NCBI GenBank assembly: GCA_028871055.1 | Contig: JAGWON010000003.1 | Coordinates: 62,001-126,000 of the forward strand | DNA length: 64,000 nucleotides | Direction of reading: 5' to 3' | Source of the DNA: Alphaproteobacteria bacterium | GTDB taxonomy: Bacteria; Pseudomonadota; Alphaproteobacteria; ATCC43930; CGMCC-115725 | Notes under the pieces: model-generated | The model's database searches: none | What the model saw: only the letters and a program-made list of their open reading frames with translations | Told to the model about the DNA's origin: nothing | Program-made: the position numbers and the translations under genes | Shown here: positions 36,989-44,700 of the stretch, one piece after another | How the letters are laid out: the number at the start of each line of letters is the position of its first letter | How positions within the stretch are numbered: the stretch's first letter is position 1

Positions 36989-37002
36989 TTGATCTAGGTC
37001 AA
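36989..37002 (+). promoter_or_regulatory. FNR/FixK-type box ahead of the usp'-2OG-hemN operon
   Basis: TTGATCTAGGTCAA; one base off TTGAT-N4-ATCAA. Centre 36995.5 predicts a start near 37037, a 29-base leader before the ATG at 37066. A weaker site, TTGCGTTGAATCAA at 36892-36905, lies about 100 bases upstream. Confidence 0.75.
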
Positions 37003-37065
37003 TGCGGGAGTTGGCTAGAGTTCGTAAATTGAAGATTCGTGCAATCGTTTCGACCGGAGCTTAGC

Positions 37066-37348
37066 ATGTACGGAATTCTCGTTGCGACCGACGGCTCGAA
37101 AAATTCGGACTGTGCGACCGACGTAGCTGCCGACCTGGCGAAAAAAACGGATTGCGACCTGCTGCTGGTGAACGTCGCGCATCAGCCGCCCCGCGCCGGT
37201 TATAGTGCCGAAGACCTCTACCCCCGAGCTGAAGGCCTTGATGGAGGCGGAGCGAATCGCAGACGGCGAGACCAGTCGCGAAGAGGCGGCGCGCACGCGG
37301 ACCTGCGTCAATTCGTCCCCGCGTCCCCCGAAGTCATTGATCCTATGA
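37066..37348 (+). pseudogene. UspA remnant, frameshifted and truncated
   Basis: The frame from the ATG at 37066 is a clear universal-stress-protein start: MYGILVATDGSKNSDCATDV, AADLAKKTDCDLLLVNVAHQ. After EDLY it leaves homology, but a shift of one base (an extra T near 37219) restores TPELKALMEAERIADGETSR then EEAARTRT before unrelated residues and a stop at 37348. The C-terminal half with the ATP-binding G-x2-G-x9-GS motif is missing. The gene cannot give a working Usp. It is the first gene behind an FNR box, and an intact uspA is at 43259. Confidence 0.75.
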
Positions 37349-37353
37349 TCAAT
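37336..37353. promoter_or_regulatory. Inverted repeat just upstream of the first 2OG oxygenase gene
   Basis: ATTGATC, CTAT, GATCAAT: seven perfect base pairs around four bases, ending 19 bases before the ATG at 37373. It resembles an FNR box but the half-sites TTGAT and ATCAA are six, not four, bases apart. It may be another operator or an RNA hairpin near the ribosome site. Confidence 0.4.
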
Positions 37354-37372
37354 TTAATGAAGGAGAGCCCCG

Positions 37373-38053
37373 ATGCCCGATCACTCGGACCGTGAACGCA
37401 CGTTTGCGCTGCTCGACGAGGCGGCGATTGCCGCCGCCGAATTGCGCCGTGATCCCTATGATTTCGCCTTCGTCGAGCACGCCATCGCGCCGCGTTATAA
37501 GGACGAAGTCCTGGCCGATGCTCCGCCGATTCCCGACCGCGGAAGCTACGGTCTGCCCGATCTCAGGTACGGGCCGAGGTTCGGCGACGCCGTCCGCGAC
37601 CTCCTGAGTCCGCGCTTTCGCCGTCTCGTCGAGCGCAAGTTCGATACCGATCTGAGCGCCTACCCGCCGGTCATCGTGATGATGGGCAACACCACCGGCC
37701 ACTACAACGAGGGCTATGCCCATCCCGATTCCAAACATAAGATCATCACCGTCCTGGTCGGCTTCACCCGCGAATGGCCTTACGAACGCGGCCGGCTTCG
37801 GGTGCTGCGCAGCTCCGACCGCGAGGACTTCGCCTTCGAGTTCGCGCCAGAGTTCGGGCGGATGCTGATGTTCCGCGTCTGCGATCACTCCTGGCACGGC
37901 TTCCTGCCCCAGAAGGGCCAGCGCATGAGCCTACAGCTCTGCTACGTCGATTCGGATTGGTATGTTCGCCGCGAATATTGGCGTCACAGCGTCAGCGCCT
38001 TCGCCAAATCGGTGCCCCTCCTGCGCAAGGCGATCGAATGGGCGCCGCGGTGA
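37373..38053 (+). CDS. 2OG-Fe(II) oxygenase, first of a pair
   Basis: A 226-aa protein of the 2-oxoglutarate/Fe(II) dioxygenase superfamily, prolyl-hydroxylase-like. The iron site is visible as H-x-D in GYAHPDSKHK, a distal His in CDHSWHGFLP and the 2OG-binding Arg in GQRMSLQLCY. The N-terminal 80 residues show no known domain. AAGGAG precedes the ATG. Substrate unknown; small molecules, sugars or protein side chains are all possible. The stop overlaps the start region of the second oxygenase, so the two are coupled and may act in sequence. Confidence 0.8.
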   Translation: MPDHSDRERTFALLDEAAIAAAELRRDPYDFAFVEHAIAPRYKDEVLADAPPIPDRGSYGLPDLRYGPRFGDAVRDLLSPRFRRLVERKFDTDLSAYPPVIVMMGNTTGHYNEGYAHPDSKHKIITVLVGFTREWPYERGRLRVLRSSDREDFAFEFAPEFGRMLMFRVCDHSWHGFLPQKGQRMSLQLCYVDSDWYVRREYWRHSVSAFAKSVPLLRKAIEWAPR

Positions 38054-38769
38054 CCGCCAGCGCGGCGCGGCCGGCGCCGGCACGCGCAGCGGTCGATTTT
38101 CCCCGCATCCCTGACGCGGCCGCCATTGCCACGCATTTCAGTCAGGCGCTGCGCAATGCCCGCCGCGACGACGCGCCTTATCGCCATTGGTCGTTGAGCG
38201 CCATGCTGCCCGAAAGCCTTGCCGTCGGTGTGCTTTTGTTGCCGATCGCGCCGCCGGTGGTCGGCGACAACCAGGGTGTGCGCGACCGCGACAACGGCAA
38301 GCGAACCTTCTTCACGCCGCTGCTGCGGACGCGTTTTCCGGCCTGCGCGCAATTTGCCGAGGCGATGCAGCGCCCCGATGTCGCGCGGCTGTTCGAGGAG
38401 GTGTGCGGGATCAAGGTCGCCGGCGGCTTCTTGCGCATGGAATACATCCAGGACACCGACGGCGCCTGGCTCGAGCCGCACCGCGATATTCCGGAAAAGC
38501 TTTTCTCGATGGTGATCTATCTTTGCACCGGGCCCGAGGCGAAGGACTGGGGTACCGACATCTACGACGAGCAAAAGCGGTGGATCGGCCGCACCTCGGC
38601 CGAATTCAACAGTGCGGTGATCTTCGTGCCCGGCCCGAACACCTGGCACGGCTTCGAGCGCCGCCCGATCATCGGCGTGCGCCGCCTCATGGAAATCAAC
38701 TATGTCCGGCCGAGTTGGCGCGACCGCGATCAGATCGCCTTCCCGGATCGACCGATCGCGCCAGCGTAG
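38038..38769 (+). CDS. 2OG-Fe(II) oxygenase, second of a pair
   Basis: A 243-aa protein, different from its neighbour but with the same fold. It has H-x-D in LEPHRDIPEKLFSMVIYL, GTDIYDE, the distal His in PGPNTWHGFERR and an Arg in VRRLMEINYV. The ATG at 38038 overlaps the end of the first oxygenase by 16 bases; a GTG at 38050 overlapping its TGA is an alternative. LEPHRD and NTWHGF are the pattern of oxygenases that act on sugars or small molecules in polymer and natural-product pathways, but this is only suggestive. Part of the operon ending with hemN. Confidence 0.82.
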   Translation: MGAAVTASAARPAPARAAVDFPRIPDAAAIATHFSQALRNARRDDAPYRHWSLSAMLPESLAVGVLLLPIAPPVVGDNQGVRDRDNGKRTFFTPLLRTRFPACAQFAEAMQRPDVARLFEEVCGIKVAGGFLRMEYIQDTDGAWLEPHRDIPEKLFSMVIYLCTGPEAKDWGTDIYDEQKRWIGRTSAEFNSAVIFVPGPNTWHGFERRPIIGVRRLMEINYVRPSWRDRDQIAFPDRPIAPA

Positions 38770-38782
38770 AGAGACGATTTCC

Positions 38783-39976
38783 GTGCGCGGTTTCGAGTCC
38801 AGGGAATGGCAGACCGCCCAGGCCGCTCGCGGCTTTGCGACGCGAAGCTTTTACGGCACGAAGGGCGGTGCCGAGCATTTCATCGCCGTCGCGATGCCGT
38901 CGGAGATGGACTTCGGCCAGCAGATCGATGCGGTGCGGGAGCGCTACGAGGCGGCGCGACGCTCCCTCGAGTTGGCGCCGGAAACCGCCGTGTTTCGCCG
39001 GATCTTCCTGAGCGATGTCCTGAATCAGGCGACGGCGGTGCGCAACAGCGCTTTGGCCCGCGATCCGGGCGACGGCGATGCCGCCGTCTCGATCGTGCAG
39101 CAGCCGCCCCTGGCCGGCGCCAAGCTCGCGCTGCTCGCGTACCACATCGACGGCGGTAGTCCGCTGCTCAGGCGCCGTCTCTCGCCCCGGCACCTGATCA
39201 TCGAGAAAAACGGCCGACGACATTTGTGGAGCACGCGTCTGTGTGCCGACGACCACGAAACGTCCGGCTCTTCGGCCGCACAGACCCGGTCGGTATTCGG
39301 CGACCTGGTCAAGACCCTCGAAAACCAGGGCGCCAACCTGCGCGACCACTGCATCCGCACCTGGATCTATCTCAAGGACGTCGACGTGTTTTACCAGGGG
39401 ATGGTCGACAGCCGGCGCGAGATGTTTGTCCGGCAGGGGCTGACTCGCGACACGCATTTCATCGCCAGCACCGGTATCGAAGGTGCCTGCGCGCATCGCT
39501 TCGATCTGGTCGCCATGGATGCGTATTCCATCCTCGACTTGGTTCCGGAACAGGTTTCCTATTTGAACGACTTCAACCGGCTCTGCCCAACGGCCGATTA
39601 CAACGTCACGTTCGAGCGCGGCACGCGCGTGGGCTATGCCGACCGGGCGCATCATTTCATTTCGGGAACGGCCAGCATCGACGACGCCGGCAATGTTCTC
39701 TATCCCGGCGACGTGCTGCGCCAGCTCGACCGCGCCCTCGGCAACGTCGACGCCCTGCTGCACTCGGGAGCGGCGACCCTTGCCGACATGATGTATCTCC
39801 TCGTCTATCTCCGCGACCCGACCGATTATGCGCACGTCGACGCGCATCTCCGCGAGCACTTTCCCGGCTTGCCGGCGCTGATCGTCCAGGGCGCCGTCTG
39901 CCGGCCGGATTGGCTCGTCGAAATCGAAGGCGTAGCGGTAACGCCCAACGACGAGCCGGCTCTGCCGCCGTTCTGA
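38783..39976 (+). CDS. Rid/YjgF-family protein with chorismatase-like architecture
   Basis: A 397-aa cytoplasmic protein from the GTG at 38783 (GAGAGA upstream). The C-terminal half is a Rid domain: HHFISGTASIDDAGNVLYPG, DVLRQLDRALGNVDALLHSG, YLLVYLRDPTDYAHV and the end VQGAVCRPDWLVEIEGVAV. The middle contains GDLVKTLENQGANLRDHCIR and TWIYLKDVD, a second Rid-like unit. Such multi-unit proteins include the chorismatases FkbO, Hyg5 and XanB2, and also enamine deaminases. I cannot tell which activity it has. It sits between two 2OG oxygenases and hemN, with gaps of only 13 and 7 bases, as one operon. Confidence 0.72.
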   Translation: MRGFESREWQTAQAARGFATRSFYGTKGGAEHFIAVAMPSEMDFGQQIDAVRERYEAARRSLELAPETAVFRRIFLSDVLNQATAVRNSALARDPGDGDAAVSIVQQPPLAGAKLALLAYHIDGGSPLLRRRLSPRHLIIEKNGRRHLWSTRLCADDHETSGSSAAQTRSVFGDLVKTLENQGANLRDHCIRTWIYLKDVDVFYQGMVDSRREMFVRQGLTRDTHFIASTGIEGACAHRFDLVAMDAYSILDLVPEQVSYLNDFNRLCPTADYNVTFERGTRVGYADRAHHFISGTASIDDAGNVLYPGDVLRQLDRALGNVDALLHSGAATLADMMYLLVYLRDPTDYAHVDAHLREHFPGLPALIVQGAVCRPDWLVEIEGVAVTPNDEPALPPF

Positions 39977-39983
39977 GGGCCCG

Positions 39984-41339
39984 ATGGTGACCGCGCTATC
40001 GCCCGCCTTGCAGCATGTCGCCGCCGAACGCTTGCCGCGCTATACGAGCTATCCGACGGCGCCGCTGTTCACTCCGGCGGTCGACGCCGGCGTCGCACGC
40101 GACTGGCTCGGCGCACTCGATCCGGCCGCCACGGCGTCGCTCTATCTTCACGTGCCCTATTGCCGGGCGCTCTGCTGGTACTGCGGTTGTCATACCAAGA
40201 TACCGGCGGATGATGCGGCGATCGGCCGCTACGTCGACACGCTCATTACCGAGCTCGACATGGTAGCGGCGGCGCTTCCGGCGTCCTTGCGAACGACCCA
40301 CCTCCATTGGGGCGGCGGCACACCGACCATCGTTGGCCCGTCCGCCATGCAGCGCGTACTGGCGGCGATCAGGCGCGATTTTCCCCTTGAACCGGGAGCG
40401 GAACTGGCCATCGAGGTCGATCCACGGATGTTGACGCCCGAGATGGCCAAGACGCTCGGCGCGTGCGGTTTCACGCGCGCGAGCATCGGCGTGCAGACCT
40501 TCGATCCGGCCGTACAACGCGCCATCCATCGCATCCAGAGCGCCGAGGTCACCGAAGAAGCGGCCCGACAGCTGCGTGCCGCAGGTATCGGCGCGCTCAA
40601 CGTCGACCTGATCTACGGCCTGCCGCACCAGACGATCGCGTCGTGCGTCGGCACGGCCGAGCGCGTCCTCGCGTTCGAACCCGACCGCGTCGCCGTCTTC
40701 GGCTATGCGCACGTACCATCGCTGAAGCCGCATCAGCGGCGCCTCGACGAGTCGGCGCTGCCCGACGCCACGGCGCGGTTCGGCCAGGCTGAAGCGATCG
40801 CCGAGACGTTCGTCGCCGCCGGCTATCGGCGGATCGGGCTCGATCATTTCGCCAGAACCGGCGACGGCCTCGTGAAGGCGCTCGATGCGGGACGGTTGCG
40901 GCGGAATTTCCAGGGTTACACGACGGACCAGGCGGACGTATTGCTCGGATTCGGCGCGTCCGCGATCGGCCGGCTGCCGCAGGGTTATCTCCAGAATACG
41001 CCGCGGATCGGCGCTTATCAGGACGCGATCGCGTCTGGACGCTTGGCCACCGTTCGCGGCCTCGCGCTCACCGCCGAGGACCGGCTCCGCGCCGCGGTCA
41101 TCGAACGGTTGATGTGCGATCTGATCGTGGACCTGGAGACGGTTGCCGCGACGCACTTTCCCGGTTTCGATTTCAGCCGCGAGCGCGCGATCCTCGACGA
41201 CCTGGAGGAAGAAGGCCTCGTGCGAATCGCCGGGACGTGCATCGCCGTGCCCGAAGTCATGCGGCCATTCGTGCGCCGCGTGGCCGCGGTCTTCGACGCG
41301 TCGCACAGCGCGACGGCGACCCACGCACCGGCGGTCTGA
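39984..41339 (+). CDS. hemN: Oxygen-independent coproporphyrinogen III dehydrogenase (HemN)
   Basis: Radical-SAM enzyme (451 aa) that decarboxylates coproporphyrinogen III to protoporphyrinogen IX without oxygen, needed for haem synthesis under low oxygen. It has the early pattern LPRYTSYPTAPLF, the cluster motif CRALCWYCGC (C-x3-C-x2-C), WGGGTPTIVG and GVQTFDPAVQRAIHRIQ, and the C-terminal HemN domain. Full length for HemN rather than the shorter HemW, and it keeps the following Cys of CGC. It ends the operon that begins behind the FNR box at 36989, matching the known FNR/FixK control of hemN in relatives. Confidence 0.95.
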   Translation: MVTALSPALQHVAAERLPRYTSYPTAPLFTPAVDAGVARDWLGALDPAATASLYLHVPYCRALCWYCGCHTKIPADDAAIGRYVDTLITELDMVAAALPASLRTTHLHWGGGTPTIVGPSAMQRVLAAIRRDFPLEPGAELAIEVDPRMLTPEMAKTLGACGFTRASIGVQTFDPAVQRAIHRIQSAEVTEEAARQLRAAGIGALNVDLIYGLPHQTIASCVGTAERVLAFEPDRVAVFGYAHVPSLKPHQRRLDESALPDATARFGQAEAIAETFVAAGYRRIGLDHFARTGDGLVKALDAGRLRRNFQGYTTDQADVLLGFGASAIGRLPQGYLQNTPRIGAYQDAIASGRLATVRGLALTAEDRLRAAVIERLMCDLIVDLETVAATHFPGFDFSRERAILDDLEEEGLVRIAGTCIAVPEVMRPFVRRVAAVFDASHSATATHAPAV

Positions 41340-41375
41340 CAGGGTATTTGGCTTGTCGTCATCGGCCGGGCCAGC

Positions 41376-41389
41376 TTGACCTAGATCAA
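41376..41389 (+). promoter_or_regulatory. FNR/FixK-type box ahead of hsp20
   Basis: TTGACCTAGATCAA; one base off consensus. Centre 41382.5 predicts a start near 41424, about 50 bases before the hsp20 ATG. Confidence 0.75.
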
Positions 41390-41473
41390 TGCCGGCGCTT
41401 CGGCGCCTTTGCAGACTGCATTCCGAAAAGCGCTCACGCGTTCATATGTTCGCCTAAGTCGAAGGAGGTTTCG

Positions 41474-41980
41474 ATGGCCAATGCACCTGTCCCCGTCGAG
41501 GTCAAGTCGGCGTCGAGCGGCACACCCGACGTCTGGAAGTCCTTCCGCACCGAGATGGACCGGCTGTTCGACCGGTTCGATCGCTTCGCCTTCCCCTCGT
41601 TCCCGTCGCTGCCGTCTCTGTTCGACACCCGGACCGGCTTCTCGTTCAACGTCCCGGCGGTCGACGTCACCGAGAACAACAAGGCCTACAAGATCGAGGC
41701 CGAGCTGCCCGGCTTGGACGAGAAGGATGTCGAGGTAACGGTCAACGGCGACATGCTGATCCTCAAGGGTGAAAAGCATCACGAGAAGGAGGAGAAGGGC
41801 AAGAATACTTACGTATGCGAGCGCTCCTACGGCTCGTTCCAGCGCGCCTTCAGCCTTCCCGATGGCGTCGATTACAACAAGATCGCCGCCGATTTCAGCA
41901 AAGGCGTGCTCACGGTGACGTTGCCGAAGAACGCCGAGGCGCAGAAGCAACAGAAGAAGGTCGAGATCAAGGCGCACTGA
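41474..41980 (+). CDS. Hsp20/alpha-crystallin small heat-shock protein
   Basis: A 168-aa ATP-independent chaperone that holds unfolding proteins as large oligomers. An N-terminal arm with FDRFDRFAFPSFPSLPSLFD is followed by the crystallin domain from about residue 60: VPAVDVTENNKAYKIEAELP, GLDEKDVEVTVNGDMLILKG and SYGSFQRAFSLPDGVDYNKI, then FSKGVLTVTLPK, the family A-x-x-x-G-V-L signature region. GAAGGAGG precedes the ATG. It has its own FNR box and its own terminator, so it is a single-gene unit, much like acr/hspX in the mycobacterial Dos regulon. Confidence 0.95.
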   Translation: MANAPVPVEVKSASSGTPDVWKSFRTEMDRLFDRFDRFAFPSFPSLPSLFDTRTGFSFNVPAVDVTENNKAYKIEAELPGLDEKDVEVTVNGDMLILKGEKHHEKEEKGKNTYVCERSYGSFQRAFSLPDGVDYNKIAADFSKGVLTVTLPKNAEAQKQQKKVEIKAH

Positions 41981-42033
41981 CACGAATTGCCTCAGGAGCG
42001 GCACTTCCTCCCTGTCCGTTCCGAGGTCGACTC

Positions 42034-42065
42034 ATGGCGCCGGGCACGCCCGGCGTCATTTTTTT
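42034..42065 (+). terminator. Rho-independent terminator of hsp20
   Basis: ATGGCGCCGGG and CCCGGCGTCAT form an 11-bp stem (one G-T pair) around CACG, followed by seven T. Confidence 0.9.
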
Positions 42066-42105
42066 GTTCGAAGAGCCGCCCGTTGATCCGCCGGTTCGGC
42101 AACCG

Positions 42106-42399
42106 TTACTGCGCCCTGATCTCGCCAGTGTCAGGGTTGACGATCACCCGCACCCGTCGCCCGTCCTGCGCGGCCATCGCGCTGAAATTCCCGCCCGTCG
42201 CGCCGAAATCGGAGAAATCGGCGTAGCCCTGGGACTCGAGCCGGTTGAGGGCGTCGATCGTGCGCCGCGCTTCCGGGTTGTCACCTTTCGTCGCAGCGTG
42301 TTGACCGGGCATCGCCACCGCCGATGGCGGCGCCAGCGGCGCCGACGCCGGTGTAGCCGCAATCAACACGGCGACAGCGAACGATGATGAACGTCTCAT
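42106..42399 (-). CDS. Small secreted protein of unknown function, 97 aa
   Basis: It starts MRRSSSFAVAVLIAATPASA, a signal peptide with cleavage around residue 28-30, then ARRTIDALNRLESQGYADFS, DFGATGGNFSAMAAQDGRRV and RVIVNPDTGEIRAQ. The tail, with a short helix then two strands ending in a V-x-x-DTGEI pattern, resembles a single PepSY-type unit, but I would not insist. It is divergent from the BON gene and shares the FNR box at 42461-42474; a start at -41.5 would leave a 27-base leader. Confidence 0.7.
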   Translation of the reverse strand: MRRSSSFAVAVLIAATPASAPLAPPSAVAMPGQHAATKGDNPEARRTIDALNRLESQGYADFSDFGATGGNFSAMAAQDGRRVRVIVNPDTGEIRAQ

Positions 42400-42460
42400 G
42401 ACCGACCTCCGGGCCTCGTTTATCGGTGGGAAACGCTAACTGCGCCCAGCCCCATCGGCT

Positions 42461-42474
42461 TTGATCTCGGTCAA
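42461..42474. promoter_or_regulatory. FNR/FixK-type box between the 97-aa gene and the BON gene
   Basis: TTGATCTCGGTCAA; one base off consensus and symmetrical enough to act either way. Predicted starts are near 42509 (plus, BON-usp-adh) and 42426 (minus, 97-aa protein). Confidence 0.75.
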
Positions 42475-42561
42475 CGCCCATGACAGCCGGATTGAGGCAA
42501 ATTAAGGCGAACACGCCGCAGCGACGCGATGCTGGTGGCGGTTTGGAGACAGGAGTCGACG

Positions 42562-43224
42562 ATGAAACTGGGCGACGATCTTCAATTGCAACAGCGCGTG
42601 ATTGATGAGCTCACCTTCGACCCCAGTGTCAATGCGGCGCATATCGGTGTCGCCGCCCGCAACGGGATCGTCACCTTGAGCGGGCACGTCGGCAGCGTCG
42701 CCGAGAAATTCGCCGCCGAGCGGGCGGCGCGCCGCATCAAGGGTGTCAAGGCCATCGCGCAGGAGATCGAGGTTCATTTGCCGCCCGACAAAAAGACCGA
42801 CGATGACGAGATCGCGGCACGGGCGGTCAAGATGCTGGCATGGGACGTGTTGATTCCCGCAGGCGCCATCGATGTCGAGGTCGAACATGGCGTCATTACC
42901 CTGTCGGGCACGGTCCAATGGGGTTACCAGCGGGACGAAGCCGAGCGCGATCTCAGACGTCTCGGGGGCGTCAAAGGCGTGGTGAACATAGTCGCGGTCC
43001 GCCCGCGTGTCGACGCAGCCGATATCGAAGCCAGCTTGCACGCGGCCTTCGAGCGCAGCGCCGACCTCGAAGCCAGCGGCATCACCGTCGCCGTCAAGGG
43101 CGGCCGCGTGGTCCTGGCGGGCAAGGTCAGGAGCTGGATCGAGCGCGAGGAAGCCGAACGGGCCGCCTGGTCCGTGCCCGGCGTCACCGCAGTCGACGAC
43201 CGTATCGCGATCACCCGACCGTAG
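42562..43224 (+). CDS. Triple-BON-domain protein
   Basis: A 220-aa protein consisting of three BON repeats of about 70 residues: LQQRVIDELTFDPSVNAAHI with IVTLSGHVGSVAEKFAAERA; ARAVKMLAWDVLIPAGAIDV with ITLSGTVQWGYQRDEAERDL; and LHAAFERSADLEASGITVAV with VVLAGKVRSWIEREEAERAA. No signal peptide is seen, unlike OsmY, so it is probably cytoplasmic. BON domains bind membranes or lipids and accompany envelope stress. AGGAG precedes the ATG. It is the first gene of an FNR-box operon with uspA and adh. Confidence 0.9.
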   Translation: MKLGDDLQLQQRVIDELTFDPSVNAAHIGVAARNGIVTLSGHVGSVAEKFAAERAARRIKGVKAIAQEIEVHLPPDKKTDDDEIAARAVKMLAWDVLIPAGAIDVEVEHGVITLSGTVQWGYQRDEAERDLRRLGGVKGVVNIVAVRPRVDAADIEASLHAAFERSADLEASGITVAVKGGRVVLAGKVRSWIEREEAERAAWSVPGVTAVDDRIAITRP

Positions 43225-43258
43225 GACCGAAGCAGACGGAGAGAGGAGCCGGTCGGAC

Positions 43259-43702
43259 ATGCGTACCATACTCGCCGCCACCGACGGCTCGGGAGCGGCC
43301 GACCGAGCAGTCGATTTCGCCGCGGCGCTCGCGAAAACCTGTCAGGCAAGCCTCGTCTTGGTGAACGTCATGGCCATCGAATCGCACATGGCCTTCGACG
43401 CCGGCTTCAAGGCAATGCTCGAGTCCGAACGAATCACGGTGGGCGAATTCCTGGCGAACGAATCCCGGATGCTGCTGGCAACCGCCAAGCCGCGCGCTGA
43501 GCGAATTCACGGCGGCGCGGTCGAGACCGCCGCGCGGGTCGGCGAAGCGGCCGACACGCTCATCGCTCTGGCATCCGAATATGACAATCCGCTGATCGTC
43601 GTCGGCAGGCGCGGCCACGGCCGTTTGGTGGGACTGCTTCTGGGCAGTGTATCGCAGAAGCTGGTGACGCACGCGCCATGTCCGGTGCTCGTCGTTCCGT
43701 AG
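43259..43702 (+). CDS. Universal stress protein (UspA family), intact
   Basis: A 147-aa cytoplasmic Usp. It starts MRTILAATDGSGAADRAVDF and ends with the nucleotide-binding motif IVVGRRGHGRLVGLLLGSVS then QKLVTHAPCPVLVV (G-x2-G-x9-GS), so ATP binding is expected. Such proteins adjust survival under starvation and low oxygen. It is 34 bases after the BON gene and 14 bases before adh, one operon. A broken homologue is at 37066. Confidence 0.95.
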   Translation: MRTILAATDGSGAADRAVDFAAALAKTCQASLVLVNVMAIESHMAFDAGFKAMLESERITVGEFLANESRMLLATAKPRAERIHGGAVETAARVGEAADTLIALASEYDNPLIVVGRRGHGRLVGLLLGSVSQKLVTHAPCPVLVVP

Positions 43703-43716
43703 CATACTGGCGCGTC

Positions 43717-44700
43717 ATGCTGGCGATGATTCTCGAGCGGGCGGGCGCGCCGCTTCGCGCCGTTGACTGTATGCCGCCTGCGCCCGGGGCGGGCCAGGTG
43801 CTGATCCGGGTCCGTGCCTGCGGCGTCTGCCGCACCGATCTCCATGTCGTCGACGGCGAGTTGCCCGAGCCCAAGCTACCGCTGGTGCCCGGTCACGAGA
43901 TCATCGGCACGGTCGAGGCGATCGGCCCGGATACCGAGCGGCTGCAGATCGGCGACCGTGTGGGCGTGCCGTGGCTCGGCTGGACGTGCGGCACGTGCGA
44001 ATACTGCCGCACCAGTCGCGAGAACCTGTGCGATCGAGCGCGTTTCACCGGCTACCAGATCGACGGCGGCTACGCCGAGTACGCCGTCGCCGACGAGCGC
44101 TTTTGCTTCGCGATTCCTGCGGATTTTGACGATCTCGCGGCGGCGCCGCTGATGTGCGCGGGCCTGATCGGCTATCGCGCGCTGCGCATGGCGGGCGATG
44201 CCCGGCGCCTCGGCCTCTACGGCTTCGGCGCCGCGGCGCATATCGCCGTGCAGGTGGCCCGCTATCGTGGCCAGAAGGTCTTCGCCTTTACCAAGCCGGG
44301 CGACACCAGGGGCCAGGAATTTGCGCGGTCGCTGGGCGCGGCTTGGGCTGGCGGCTCGGACCAGACGCCGCCCGAGCCGCTCGACGCCGCGCTGATCTTC
44401 GCGCCGGTGGGCGCGCTGGTACCGGCGGCGCTCGCCGCGACCGTGAAAGGCGCCACCGTGATTTGCGCCGGGATTCACATGAGCGACATCCCACGCTTTC
44501 CCTATCGCCTATTGTGGGAGGAGCGCATCTTGCGCTCGGTCGCCAATCTGACGCGACGCGACGGCGAGGAATTCCTTGCCATTGCGCCACGCGTGCCGGT
44601 GCACACGACGACGGTGCGCTTCCCGCTCGCCCAAGCCAACGAGGCATTAAGCCAACTGCGCGAAGGACGCTTCGAAGGCGCCGCCGTGCTGGTGCCCTAG
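43717..44700 (+). CDS. Zinc-dependent alcohol dehydrogenase (MDR family)
   Basis: A 327-aa NAD(P)-dependent dehydrogenase. Catalytic zinc ligands are in RACGVCRTDLHVVDGE and VPGHEIIG; the structural zinc Cys cluster is CGTCEYCRTSRENLC; the cofactor fold is in RLGLYGFGAAAHIAVQVARY. This subgroup (ADH with FTGYQIDGGYAEY) is often seen beside usp genes in low-oxygen stress clusters and may reduce aldehydes to regenerate NAD. The ATG at 43717 is preferred, and 43726 is possible. Its TAG overlaps tail to tail with the APH/AAA gene. Confidence 0.9.
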   Translation: MLAMILERAGAPLRAVDCMPPAPGAGQVLIRVRACGVCRTDLHVVDGELPEPKLPLVPGHEIIGTVEAIGPDTERLQIGDRVGVPWLGWTCGTCEYCRTSRENLCDRARFTGYQIDGGYAEYAVADERFCFAIPADFDDLAAAPLMCAGLIGYRALRMAGDARRLGLYGFGAAAHIAVQVARYRGQKVFAFTKPGDTRGQEFARSLGAAWAGGSDQTPPEPLDAALIFAPVGALVPAALAATVKGATVICAGIHMSDIPRFPYRLLWEERILRSVANLTRRDGEEFLAIAPRVPVHTTTVRFPLAQANEALSQLREGRFEGAAVLVP

